From the NCBI GenBank assembly GCA_937900695.1, contig CALCFD010000028.1, forward strand, positions 62,001 through 126,000: a stretch of 64,000 nt of DNA, read 5' to 3'. Under the pieces are notes generated by a model that saw nothing but the letters and a program-made list of their open reading frames with translations, ran no database searches and was not told the origin of the DNA. The DNA is from an uncultured Eubacterium sp. Its GTDB lineage: Bacteria; Bacillota; Clostridia; Peptostreptococcales; Anaerovoracaceae. Below are positions 37,203 through 44,776 of the stretch, in pieces. The position numbers and the translations under genes were made by a program. Numbering within the stretch: the first letter of the stretch is position 1; each line of letters starts with the position of its first letter.

Positions 37203-37208
37203 TACTAT
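37203..37208 (+). promoter_or_regulatory. Extended -10 of the nifU-like gene
   Basis: TGGTACTAT, a TG-extended -10, lies 35 bases before the ATG. No clear -35 is present. Confidence 0.45.
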
Positions 37209-37242
37209 ATTAGTTGTAGATTTAAATTTGGAGGTAATAATA

Positions 37243-37467
37243 ATGGAAGCAAAAATTAAAGATGTATTAGATCAGATAAGACCAATTCTACAGAGAGACG
37301 GTGGAGATATTGAGTTTGTAGACTATACAGAAGACAAAGTAGTACTAGTAAGACTACAGGGACACTGTGCAGGATGTCCAGGAGCTCAGATGACACTAAA
37401 AGGCATAGTAGAACAGATCTTAAAGGAAGCATTCCCAGAAGATATCGCATCTGTTGAATCTGTTTAA
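37243..37467 (+). CDS. NifU-like Fe-S scaffold (NifU C-terminal domain protein)
   Basis: A 74-residue stand-alone NifU C-terminal domain with the cluster-binding CxxC in GHCAGCPGA. It assembles or carries a [4Fe-4S] cluster for apoproteins. GGAGG precedes the ATG at 37243; an in-frame TTG overlapping that site was rejected. The stop codon overlaps an ATG of the following peptidase frame. Confidence 0.93.
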   Translation: MEAKIKDVLDQIRPILQRDGGDIEFVDYTEDKVVLVRLQGHCAGCPGAQMTLKGIVEQILKEAFPEDIASVESV

Positions 37468-37481
37468 TGGAGGCAAAGATA

Positions 37482-38909
37482 GTGGATAATCTACAATTAA
37501 TCAAAGATAGGATTGCTGCAAACTATGATGAGATGATAACAACTTTGCAGGAACTTGTAAGGATTAACAGTGAAATTGCCACACCACAAAAAGATAAACC
37601 TTTTGGAAAAGGCGTTGATGACGCCTTTCTTTATATGTTAAAAAAAGGTGAAGAAGATGGTTTTTTAACTACTAATATTGATCATTATGGCGGGCATATA
37701 GATATGCTTTCTAAAGATAGCAGCAATACAGAAACTATGGGGATTTTAGCTCATCTAGATGTAGTTCCAGCTGGAGATGGTTGGGAGTTTGATCCTTATG
37801 GTGCAATAATTGACAATGGCAAGCTTTATGGGAGAGGTTCTTCTGATGATAAAGGACCTACAATTGCTGCATATTTTGCTATGAGGGCTATTAAAGATGC
37901 TGGAATTACTTTAAATAAAAATGTTAGACTTATTTTAGGATTAGATGAAGAAAGTGGTTGGCAAGGTATGGATTATTACTTGTCAAAGATTCCTAAACCA
38001 GCAGATTTTGGATTTACACCAGATGGTGATTTTCCAGTAGTAAATGGCGAAAAAGGTATTCTAAACTTTGATATTGCAAAGAAGTTTACTAAAGCAGTAG
38101 GCAAGGGGATAGAGCTAAGAAGTTTTAATGGAGGAAATGCACCTAATATGGTTCCTGATTATGCTAGATTAGTTTTGAGAAGTGATGATCCTTCAGTGTA
38201 TGAGGAGTTAAAGTTAAAAGCTAAGAAATCAAGAGAGAATGGTGTTTTGATCAAAACAAAGGGAGTTGGTAAAAGTTTTGAAATAACTGCACATGGAGTT
38301 TCGGCTCATGGAGCAACACCTGAAAAAGGAATAAATGCCATATCTTTATTAATGGATTTTGTTAAAGATATAGAGTTTAGTAATGAAAGTGTAAATGAAT
38401 TTATAGACTTTTATAATAATGAAATTGCATTTCAATTAGATGGTGAAAATTTAGGAATAGGATTTTCTGATGAGATTTCTGGCAAAACTGTAGTAAATGT
38501 TGGAGTAATTGAACTTGACACTAAATCAGCTAGATTAGCAGTAAATCTTCGTTATCCTGTAAGCTTTGATGAAGAAAACATATATGACGCTATGGGAGAA
38601 ATACTTATGAAATATAATATAGGAGTAGTTAAAAAGATGAGTAGGGATCCTATTTATATAGATGAAGATGATAAGCTAATTAAGACGATGATTGATGTAT
38701 ATAGGAAAAACACTGGGGATAAAGAGGCTAAACCATTAGTAATGGGTGGTGGAACTTATGCTAGAGCATTAGATAATTTTGTAGCTTTTGGTGCATTATT
38801 CCCAGGAGAAGAAGAGTTATTTCATCAAAAAAATGAATATATTTCAATCGATAGCCTTAAAAAGGCAACATTAATTTATGCAGAAACTATATATGAATTA
38901 TGTAAATAA
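37482..38909 (+). CDS. pepV: M20-family dipeptidase (PepV type)
   Basis: A 475-residue metallopeptidase. The M20 metal sites are visible: AHLDVVPAGDGW, GRGSSDDKG, LDEESGW, the PDGDFPV block and, near the end, the His of LFHQKNEY. PepV removes the N-terminal residue from dipeptides. An ATG at 37467 overlaps the nifU-like stop but has no ribosome site, while GTG at 37482 has GGAGG eight bases upstream and was chosen. Confidence 0.9.
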   Translation: MDNLQLIKDRIAANYDEMITTLQELVRINSEIATPQKDKPFGKGVDDAFLYMLKKGEEDGFLTTNIDHYGGHIDMLSKDSSNTETMGILAHLDVVPAGDGWEFDPYGAIIDNGKLYGRGSSDDKGPTIAAYFAMRAIKDAGITLNKNVRLILGLDEESGWQGMDYYLSKIPKPADFGFTPDGDFPVVNGEKGILNFDIAKKFTKAVGKGIELRSFNGGNAPNMVPDYARLVLRSDDPSVYEELKLKAKKSRENGVLIKTKGVGKSFEITAHGVSAHGATPEKGINAISLLMDFVKDIEFSNESVNEFIDFYNNEIAFQLDGENLGIGFSDEISGKTVVNVGVIELDTKSARLAVNLRYPVSFDEENIYDAMGEILMKYNIGVVKKMSRDPIYIDEDDKLIKTMIDVYRKNTGDKEAKPLVMGGGTYARALDNFVAFGALFPGEEELFHQKNEYISIDSLKKATLIYAETIYELCK

Positions 38910-38946
38910 AATGAAAGAGTGCAATGCACTCTTTCATTTATTTTTT
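38909..38946. terminator. Bidirectional terminator between pepV and the gene on the other strand
   Basis: AAATGAAAGAG and CTCTTTCATTT form an 11-bp stem that can extend inward by the TGCA arms, followed by a T run on the plus strand. Confidence 0.88.
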
Positions 38947-38951
38947 ATTAA

Positions 38952-39629
38952 TTATTTGTAAGATTTTTTCAGTTCGTTTTTTATATCTTCTTTTATTTCA
39001 TCTTTTATTTCGTATAAGACTTCTTTTACAGCATCTTTAATTGCATCTGAGATTGGGCCATGATGTTCTTTAGTTTCATCATAAAGCTGTTTTGCTTGTG
39101 TTGATTCTGCTAAATCTTGATCCATCTCAAAGATGTTTTCTAGCTCTGCAACTTCTCCTGGATATGTGCCTGGATTGTCAGCTAATGTAATATGTTCTGT
39201 ATTAGTAATATTAGCCAAAGTAGCACGTTCAGCTTCTAAAATCTTATCAATAGATTCACAAGGTACGTTGTGAAGTAAGAATAGTGCTTCAAGCTCTCTA
39301 CGAACAGCAAAGTTTGTATCAATAATTTCAAGGAATTTTTTGAAATTAGAACTTTTTGAAGCGTTTTCGAACTGTTCAACGTCTTTTCTAATAAAAGATA
39401 AAATATTATCTACTGTTTCAAATTTATAATTTCTTACTGGGTAAGGTTCAATTCTTTGAAGGTAAATTTTTTCTTCATCTTTAATATGACAGAAATACGA
39501 TACTGTTAATTCTGGATTAATCTCAAATTTAACAACAGAAACCTTTGAAGAATTCATCTTTACTTTTGTAGCACCTAGCTGCTTTAAGCCTAAATGCAGC
39601 ATATCGGCAGAAATATTTGACTTTGCCAT
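38952..39629 (-). CDS. Hypothetical protein, 225 residues, paired with an NhaD transporter
   Basis: I do not recognise the family. The protein is soluble and acidic, with a mixed alpha/beta N-terminus (about 1-90), a helical middle (ESIDKILEAERATLAN) and a strongly charged coiled-coil C-terminus of alternating Asp/Glu and Lys (DAIKDAVKEVLYEIKDEIKE). It has no signal peptide or membrane segment. AAGGAGG precedes the ATG. It begins 24 bases after the transporter stop, so it is probably the second gene of that transcript, perhaps a regulatory or accessory partner. Confidence 0.75.
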   Translation of the reverse strand: MAKSNISADMLHLGLKQLGATKVKMNSSKVSVVKFEINPELTVSYFCHIKDEEKIYLQRIEPYPVRNYKFETVDNILSFIRKDVEQFENASKSSNFKKFLEIIDTNFAVRRELEALFLLHNVPCESIDKILEAERATLANITNTEHITLADNPGTYPGEVAELENIFEMDQDLAESTQAKQLYDETKEHHGPISDAIKDAVKEVLYEIKDEIKEDIKNELKKSYK

Positions 39630-39653
39630 TTTTTTACCTCCTTAATATAGGGT

Positions 39654-40922
39654 TTAAAGTATACCATATCTTAAAACAAGATATACTGTAGAAATTGCTA
39701 CAGACATTATCATAGTTGGGAAACCAACCTTTAAGAACTGGTTAAATGTAATCGGATGTCCATGTTTAGCACTAATACCTGAAAGAACAACATTAGCAGA
39801 AGCACCGATAAGTGTACCATTACCACCAAGACAAGCGCCAAGTGAAATAGCCCACCATAGAGGTGCAACGTCTATACCGCTATTACCCATTGCTATGATT
39901 AATGGGATAAGTGTTGCAACAAAAGGTATATTATCAAGAATACAAGATAATAGTGCTGAAGCCCAAAGTAAAATTAACATAGTCATGATAGGTTTATCAG
40001 CTGTAAGGTTGATGATAAGGTTTGCAAGCTGATCAATAACGCCAGTTTCAACCATTCCTCCTACTACAACAAATAATCCTGTGAAGAACACTATTGTTGT
40101 CCATTCAACTTCACCGATGATTTCGTCAACATCTTGTTTACCAATAAGAAGCATAATTGTAGCGGCAGTAAGAGCAACTACACATGATTCAATATGAATT
40201 ACAGAGTGTAACATAAATCCAAGAATAACTAAAATAATCATTACGATACTCTTTTTTAGTAAAGCTGGATTTTCTATTGCTTTCTTTTCATCAAGTTGCA
40301 TAACTCTGTTTATAGCAGCTTCTTCTACTAACATCTTTTTACCATAAATAACTTTAGCAACTATGATAAATGCGATCATAATTACGATAACAACTGGTGC
40401 AGTGTTTAAAATAAAGTCTAAAAAGCTTAGTCCTGCAGCACTACCTATCATAATATTTGGTGGGTCACCGATTAGAGTTGCTGTACCACCAATGTTTGAT
40501 GCCAAAATCTGAGTTAATAAAAATGGTACTGGATTTAGATTTAAAATATTAGCGATTGAAATAGTCATAGGACCAATCAATAGCACTGTTGTAACGTTAT
40601 CAAGGAATGCAGATAATACTGCAGTTACGATGATAAACATCATCATGATTTTCCACGGATTACCTTTAGCGATTTTTGCTGTTTTAATAGAAATATATTC
40701 AAATATGCCTGAACATTTTACTACAGATACAAAAATCATCATACCTATAAGTACACCAATAGTATTAAAATCAATATAGCTTATGGCACTTTCCACATCT
40801 AGTACATGGAATAAAAGTAAAACTACAGCTCCTGCAACAGCAGCTGCTGCTCTATGGATTTTCTCTGAGATAATTGCAATAATAACAACAAGAAATACAA
40901 TTATAGAGATTGTTTGATTCAT
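39654..40922 (-). CDS. ArsB/NhaD-type ion transporter (first paralogue)
   Basis: A 422-residue integral membrane protein of the ion transporter superfamily, with about 11-12 helices and the paired family signatures NIGGTATLIGDPPNIMI and GNGTLIGASANVV in the two halves. Homologues export Na+ in exchange for H+ (NhaD), or arsenite, or carry dicarboxylates; the ion cannot be assigned. AAAGGAGG precedes the ATG. A close paralogue lies at 48946-50214 on the same strand. Confidence 0.88.
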   Translation of the reverse strand: MNQTISIIVFLVVIIAIISEKIHRAAAAVAGAVVLLLFHVLDVESAISYIDFNTIGVLIGMMIFVSVVKCSGIFEYISIKTAKIAKGNPWKIMMMFIIVTAVLSAFLDNVTTVLLIGPMTISIANILNLNPVPFLLTQILASNIGGTATLIGDPPNIMIGSAAGLSFLDFILNTAPVVIVIMIAFIIVAKVIYGKKMLVEEAAINRVMQLDEKKAIENPALLKKSIVMIILVILGFMLHSVIHIESCVVALTAATIMLLIGKQDVDEIIGEVEWTTIVFFTGLFVVVGGMVETGVIDQLANLIINLTADKPIMTMLILLWASALLSCILDNIPFVATLIPLIIAMGNSGIDVAPLWWAISLGACLGGNGTLIGASANVVLSGISAKHGHPITFNQFLKVGFPTMIMSVAISTVYLVLRYGIL

Positions 40923-41058
40923 GATGCTTTACCTCCTTTTATATTTAGTTTTTTATTGCTTATTTATTTAAGCAATAATATATTTTACTACATTTTATTT
41001 TAATTACAATACTTAAATTATAATGTCACAATTTTGTCACATTTGTTTGTTAGGTAGG

Positions 41059-41087
41059 TTGACGCTTTAATTTAGAAGTGTTATACT
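41059..41087 (+). promoter_or_regulatory. Promoter of the FMN riboswitch-ribU transcript
   Basis: TTGACG, 17 bases, TATACT with TG one base upstream of the -10. Transcription would begin about 12 bases before the aptamer. Confidence 0.8.
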
Positions 41088-41105
41088 AACTTTGTTAATA
41101 AATCT

Positions 41106-41230
41106 GTTTCAGGGCGAGGTGAAATTCCTCACCGGTGGTGATTAGTTAAATGATAACTATAAGTCCACGAGCTTTTATGGCCGAACTGGTGTGAGTCCAG
41201 TACCGACGGTATAGTCCGGATGAAAGAAAC
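41106..41230 (+). ncRNA. FMN riboswitch (RFN element)
   Basis: P1 is GTTTC (41106-41110) with GAAAC (41226-41230). The conserved core is present in order: AGGGCGAGGTGAAATTCC, CACCGGTGGT, AAGTCCACGAGC, GGTGTGAGTCCAGTACCGAC and TAGTCCGGATGAA. Bound FMN should favour the downstream terminator (41302-41341) and shut off ribU, the riboflavin importer. Confidence 0.96.
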
Positions 41231-41301
41231 TAGAGAACATTTTATATAGGGCTTTTATTTATATTGAGCTTTATGTGATATTTTGTTTAGATGTTTTCAA
41301 T

Positions 41302-41341
41302 GCTCTGAAATACTATTTAGTATTTCAGAGCTTTTTCTTTT
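41302..41341 (+). terminator. Riboswitch-controlled terminator before ribU
   Basis: GCTCTGAAATACT (41302-41314) and its perfect complement (41319-41331) with a four-base loop, then CTTTTTCTTTT. It lies between the aptamer and the ribU ribosome site and is the probable expression platform. Confidence 0.92.
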
Positions 41342-41404
41342 GGAAAAACCGATACAGATTCCTTAATCTAATATTTTTTACTTGTTTTAAAGGAGGAATT
41401 TGAA

Positions 41405-41962
41405 ATGAACAATGAAGCTATAGCACAGAGAAGCAAAAATACTACTAGGTTGGCAAAAATGGGTATGTTAGTTGCGATTTCAATCGTACTTGTATATATT
41501 ATTCATTTTCCAATTTTCCCTGCTGTTGGATTTTTAGAGTATGATCCTGCAGATATTCCAATTCTAATGGGAGCTTTTGCTTTTGGTCCCGTAGCAGGTA
41601 TAATGATTACAGTTGTAACATCTGTTTTACAAGGTCTAACTGTAAGCGCACAAAGTGGTCTATATGGTATATTAATGCATGTTATTGCGACAAGTACTTT
41701 TGTAATCGCAAGTGGTATAATTTACAAGCATAATAAGAGTAAGAAAAATGCTGTTATTGCTTTATCATGTGGCGTTTTAGCAATGACTGCTATCATGGTG
41801 CCAGCAAACTATTTAATCACTCCATATTTTATGGGAGTTCCAGCAAGTGGCATAACAGCTGTACTACCATTTATTGTTGGATTTAACTTTATAAAAGCTG
41901 GCATAAATGCAATTATTACATTTTTCTTATATAAGAGAGTATCAAAATTTTTACATAGATAA
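41405..41962 (+). CDS. ribU: ECF transporter S component, riboflavin-specific
   Basis: A 185-residue membrane protein with about six helices, the riboflavin-binding subunit of an energy-coupling-factor importer. It has the S-component start AKMGMLVAISIVL, and the FMN riboswitch directly upstream fixes the substrate as riboflavin. The shared EcfA/EcfA'/EcfT module must be encoded elsewhere. AAAGGAGG precedes the ATG. Confidence 0.95.
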   Translation: MNNEAIAQRSKNTTRLAKMGMLVAISIVLVYIIHFPIFPAVGFLEYDPADIPILMGAFAFGPVAGIMITVVTSVLQGLTVSAQSGLYGILMHVIATSTFVIASGIIYKHNKSKKNAVIALSCGVLAMTAIMVPANYLITPYFMGVPASGITAVLPFIVGFNFIKAGINAIITFFLYKRVSKFLHR

Positions 41963-41976
41963 ATATTTTACGTTAC

Positions 41977-42007
41977 AAACAAGCGACTTTTTAGTCGCTT
42001 GTTTTTT
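41977..42007 (+). terminator. ribU terminator
   Basis: AAACAAGCGACT and AGTCGCTTGTTT with a TTTT loop, followed by T. Confidence 0.92.
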
Positions 42008-42048
42008 ATTGCATTATAGCTTTATGATATAAACTGCATAAAATAAAA

Positions 42049-42077
42049 TTGTACACAATAAATATTTGTGATAGAAT
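42049..42077 (+). promoter_or_regulatory. tsaE promoter, probably producing a leaderless mRNA
   Basis: TTGTAC (42049-42054), 17 bases, TAGAAT (42072-42077) with TG one base upstream. The ATG at 42085 is seven bases past the -10, where transcription itself should start. Confidence 0.6.
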
Positions 42078-42084
42078 AATACCC

Positions 42085-42510
42085 ATGAGAGAACTAATTA
42101 TAAAAAATGAACATGATACTAAAGCATTTGGTATAAAGTTGGCTGAAGTATTAGAACCTGGAGATGTGATTGCATTAGCAGGAGATCTTGGCACAGGTAA
42201 AACGACATTGACAAAATATATTGCAAAAGGACTTGGTATAGATGAGATGATTACAAGTCCAACATTTACCATAGTACAGGAATATCATCAAGGCAGATTA
42301 CCACTGTACCATTTTGACGTATATAGAATTTGTGATATAGAAGAAATGTACGAATTAGGATATGAAGAATATTTCTTTGGTGATGGTGTATCTATAGTAG
42401 AATGGGCGGATCTTATTGAAGAAATTATTCCTGAAGATGCAAAGATTATTTTTATAGAGTATACAGCCAATGAAGGTGAACGCGTATATCGTTGTAACTT
42501 TGATATTTAA
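42085..42510 (+). CDS. tsaE: tRNA threonylcarbamoyladenosine biosynthesis ATPase TsaE
   Basis: A 141-residue P-loop ATPase of the TsaBDE complex that makes t6A37 in ANN-decoding tRNAs. Walker A is GDLGTGKTT (about residue 35), then TSPTF and HFDVYR, and a DGVSIVEWAD block. The ATG at 42085 begins the conserved N-terminus, lacks any ribosome site, and lies at the expected transcription start. In most Firmicutes tsaB-rimI-tsaD follow directly; here they resume only at 50457. Confidence 0.94.
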   Translation: MRELIIKNEHDTKAFGIKLAEVLEPGDVIALAGDLGTGKTTLTKYIAKGLGIDEMITSPTFTIVQEYHQGRLPLYHFDVYRICDIEEMYELGYEEYFFGDGVSIVEWADLIEEIIPEDAKIIFIEYTANEGERVYRCNFDI

Positions 42511-42513
42511 AGT

Positions 42514-42538
42514 AGCTAGCATTATTGCTAGCTTTTTT
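42514..42538 (+). terminator. tsaE terminator
   Basis: AGCTAGCA-TTAT-TGCTAGCT followed by five T. Confidence 0.9.
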
Positions 42539-42539
42539 A

Positions 42540-42568
42540 TTGACATGAAAAAGGATAGATGGTACTCT
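42540..42568 (+). promoter_or_regulatory. apbE promoter
   Basis: Consensus -35 TTGACA (42540-42545), 17 bases, TACTCT (42563-42568) with TG one base upstream. It begins at the end of the tsaE terminator. Confidence 0.75.
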
Positions 42569-42612
42569 TTTATAGATTAGTTATAACTAACTTGCATAAA
42601 GGGAGTGAATCC

Positions 42613-43626
42613 ATGAAAAAATTTTTTATTATATGTATGTGTGTTTGTATAAGTTTATTTGTAGTCTCTTGCCAAGATGAGGATAAAAAAGCAGAAAGTA
42701 ATTTGTTTGCTATGGATACGACAATGGAGATTACGGCTTATGGAGCAAAATCAGAAGAAGCTATCAAAGCAGCTGAAAAAGAAATATATAGATTAGAAAA
42801 AATTTTAGCAGCTAGTGATGATAGTAGTCAAGTAGGAAAAATTAATAAAAGAGGTCATGGTAAATACAATGAAGATCTTTCTTATTTAATAGATAAGTCT
42901 ACTAATTTATACGAAGATACAAATGGTGCATTTAATATTCTAGTTTATCCTTTGATGAAAAAATGGGGATTTATAGATGATCAATATAATGTACCTTCTA
43001 ATACGCAAATATCGAAGCTTTTAAAACTAACAGATATGAGTAAGGTAAAAAATAATCCTCAAAAACGAGAAATAGAATTTAATCTTAATGGAATGGAAAT
43101 GGACTTTGGGGGTATTGCAAAGGGATATGCTTCATCTCAAGTAATGAAAATATTTGATAAATATAAGATAAAGAGCGGTATTGTAAATTTAGGAGGAAAT
43201 GTACACACAAAAGGGTGTAAACCAGATGGCAGTAAATGGAAAATAGGAATAAAAGATCCTAAAAATGTGGAAAACTATATAGGAGTATTGGAAACTAAGG
43301 ATATGGCAGTTATAACCTCAGGGGGATATGAAAGATATTTTGAAAAAGATGGAAAGAGATACCATCACATTTTAAATCCTAAAACAGGTAAGCCGGTAGA
43401 AGGTGATTTAGCGTCTGTAACAATAGTATCTAATGATGGAACATTAGCAGATGGGTTATCAACATCTTTATTTGTTATGGGTGAAAAAAAAGCTATAGAT
43501 TATTGGAAAGCTAATAAAGAAAAGTTTGATGTTATTTTAGTTAAAGAAGATGGAAGCTTGATAATAACAAAAGGTATTGAAGATGCGTTTTCATCAGAGA
43601 CTAAAAATGTTAAAATTGTAAATTAA
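42613..43626 (+). CDS. apbE: FAD:protein FMN transferase (ApbE lipoprotein)
   Basis: A 337-residue lipoprotein that attaches FMN from FAD to Thr or Ser of extracytoplasmic target proteins. The signal peptide ends in the lipobox VVSC (Cys about residue 20). Catalytic blocks are DFGGIAKGYA, NLGGN, TSGGYERYF, HHILNPKTGKP and TLADGLSTSLF, which binds Mg and pyrophosphate. GGGAG precedes the ATG at 42613. The obvious target is the FMN-binding-domain protein at 44777-48187. It has its own promoter and terminator. Confidence 0.95.
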   Translation: MKKFFIICMCVCISLFVVSCQDEDKKAESNLFAMDTTMEITAYGAKSEEAIKAAEKEIYRLEKILAASDDSSQVGKINKRGHGKYNEDLSYLIDKSTNLYEDTNGAFNILVYPLMKKWGFIDDQYNVPSNTQISKLLKLTDMSKVKNNPQKREIEFNLNGMEMDFGGIAKGYASSQVMKIFDKYKIKSGIVNLGGNVHTKGCKPDGSKWKIGIKDPKNVENYIGVLETKDMAVITSGGYERYFEKDGKRYHHILNPKTGKPVEGDLASVTIVSNDGTLADGLSTSLFVMGEKKAIDYWKANKEKFDVILVKEDGSLIITKGIEDAFSSETKNVKIVN

Positions 43627-43627
43627 T

Positions 43628-43664
43628 AAAATGGTATGTGTAATAAGTACACATACCATTTTTT
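43628..43664. terminator. Bidirectional terminator between apbE and the AraC gene
   Basis: AAAATGGTATGTGTA and TACACATACCATTTT form a 15-bp stem with a five-base loop. It touches the stop codon of the convergent AraC gene. Confidence 0.92.
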
Positions 43665-44601
43665 AGATACAGTTTTTATTTCTATATTGCTTTGGTGATA
43701 TTCCAAATTGCTGTTTAAATGTATCAGAAAAGCTACTAGAACTTTTATAACCTACGGCATGGGCTATATCACAAATATTTGTATCGGTAGTTTTAAGCAA
43801 TTCTTTAGCCTTATTCATACGAAGCATTAATTTGTAATCTCTTATGGACATAGAAAATACATCTTTAAAAATATACTTTAGTTTTGCAGTACTCATACAA
43901 GCCATACGTGCAAGAGTATCAATATTATGAAAACTATCGATATTAGTAGATATGTAATAGGCTATTTTTTTTACTGCTTCAATATCAGATTTCTTTATAT
44001 TAGATTTTCTTGGCTCTTCGTTTTTATAGAATTGATGTAGCACATATGCTAGAAATTCATTTAATTTGCTTTCATAAAATAAAAGAGAGGAAGCATCTGC
44101 AGATTGATAAGTACATAGGTTATAAAAGATATTTAATAAATAAGGATTGTTATAATCCTTATTTAAGTTAGCAATAGATGCATCTATTGGAAAATTTATA
44201 TTTGGAAACCGATTGGCAAGGTTTATATTATAGTATTCGGGTGTTAAAAAAATATACAAGCCATTAATCATTGTATTTGGTTTAAAAGTTGTCTTGTAAA
44301 CGCCATCAAAGCCATTATAAGAATATATTGAGTTTGGTTTTATATATTCCATTACATGAGGACACTTGTGATTACATTGTATCTCTTTAAAAAATTTAAT
44401 GCACAAAAGATCATTTTTAAATATTGTATATTTTAAAACATTATTTAAAGTACCATTGATGAATAGCAATTTTGCATAAGGACATATATGAATTATTTTA
44501 TATGTTCCTATTCCTATTAAGTCAGGTATAGGATGAGATTCTATTTCGTATGCTTCTTTATGTATTTTTAATTGATTTAGAAAGTTATCACATGTATTCA
44601 T
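43663..44601 (-). CDS. AraC-family transcriptional regulator
   Basis: A 312-residue regulator with a C-terminal AraC helix-turn-helix pair (about 205-310: DTLARMACMSTAKLKYIF and the signature VGYKSSSSFSDTFKQQFG). The N-terminal half is not a clear cupin and carries several Cys (CPYAK, CNHKCPH), which might sense metal or redox state. It is divergent from the flavin surface protein, so it likely controls that gene and perhaps itself. GGAG precedes the ATG. Confidence 0.92.
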   Translation of the reverse strand: MNTCDNFLNQLKIHKEAYEIESHPIPDLIGIGTYKIIHICPYAKLLFINGTLNNVLKYTIFKNDLLCIKFFKEIQCNHKCPHVMEYIKPNSIYSYNGFDGVYKTTFKPNTMINGLYIFLTPEYYNINLANRFPNINFPIDASIANLNKDYNNPYLLNIFYNLCTYQSADASSLLFYESKLNEFLAYVLHQFYKNEEPRKSNIKKSDIEAVKKIAYYISTNIDSFHNIDTLARMACMSTAKLKYIFKDVFSMSIRDYKLMLRMNKAKELLKTTDTNICDIAHAVGYKSSSSFSDTFKQQFGISPKQYRNKNCI

Positions 44602-44661
44602 TTAAAAAATCTCCTTTTAGATAATAAAAATTTCTTTTAAGCTAAATAGTATAAGTTTATA

Positions 44662-44690
44662 TTGATAAAAAGGTTAATAGGAAGTATTAT
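44662..44690 (+). promoter_or_regulatory. Promoter of the flavin surface protein operon
   Basis: TTGATA (44662-44667), 17 bases, TATTAT (44685-44690), in the gap shared with the AraC gene. Confidence 0.7.
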
Positions 44691-44702
44691 CAAACTAATA
44701 CG

Positions 44703-44718
44703 GTTAGTAAAGGCTAAC
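44703..44718. promoter_or_regulatory. GTTAG-CTAAC dyad just after the transcription start
   Basis: GTTAG (44703-44707) and CTAAC (44714-44718) flank six bases, with another CTAAC-like copy adjoining. It starts 12 bases after the -10. It could be an AraC-family site or a 5' UTR hairpin. Confidence 0.35.
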
Positions 44719-44776
44719 TAACTATAACATAATTTATTATTTATTACTAGTGAAATAAGTGTAAATGGAGGAAGAA

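Noticed and set aside
37467..37481. ATG overlapping the nifU-like stop as pepV start
   Set aside because: It has no ribosome site of its own; the GGAGG it contains serves the GTG at 37482.
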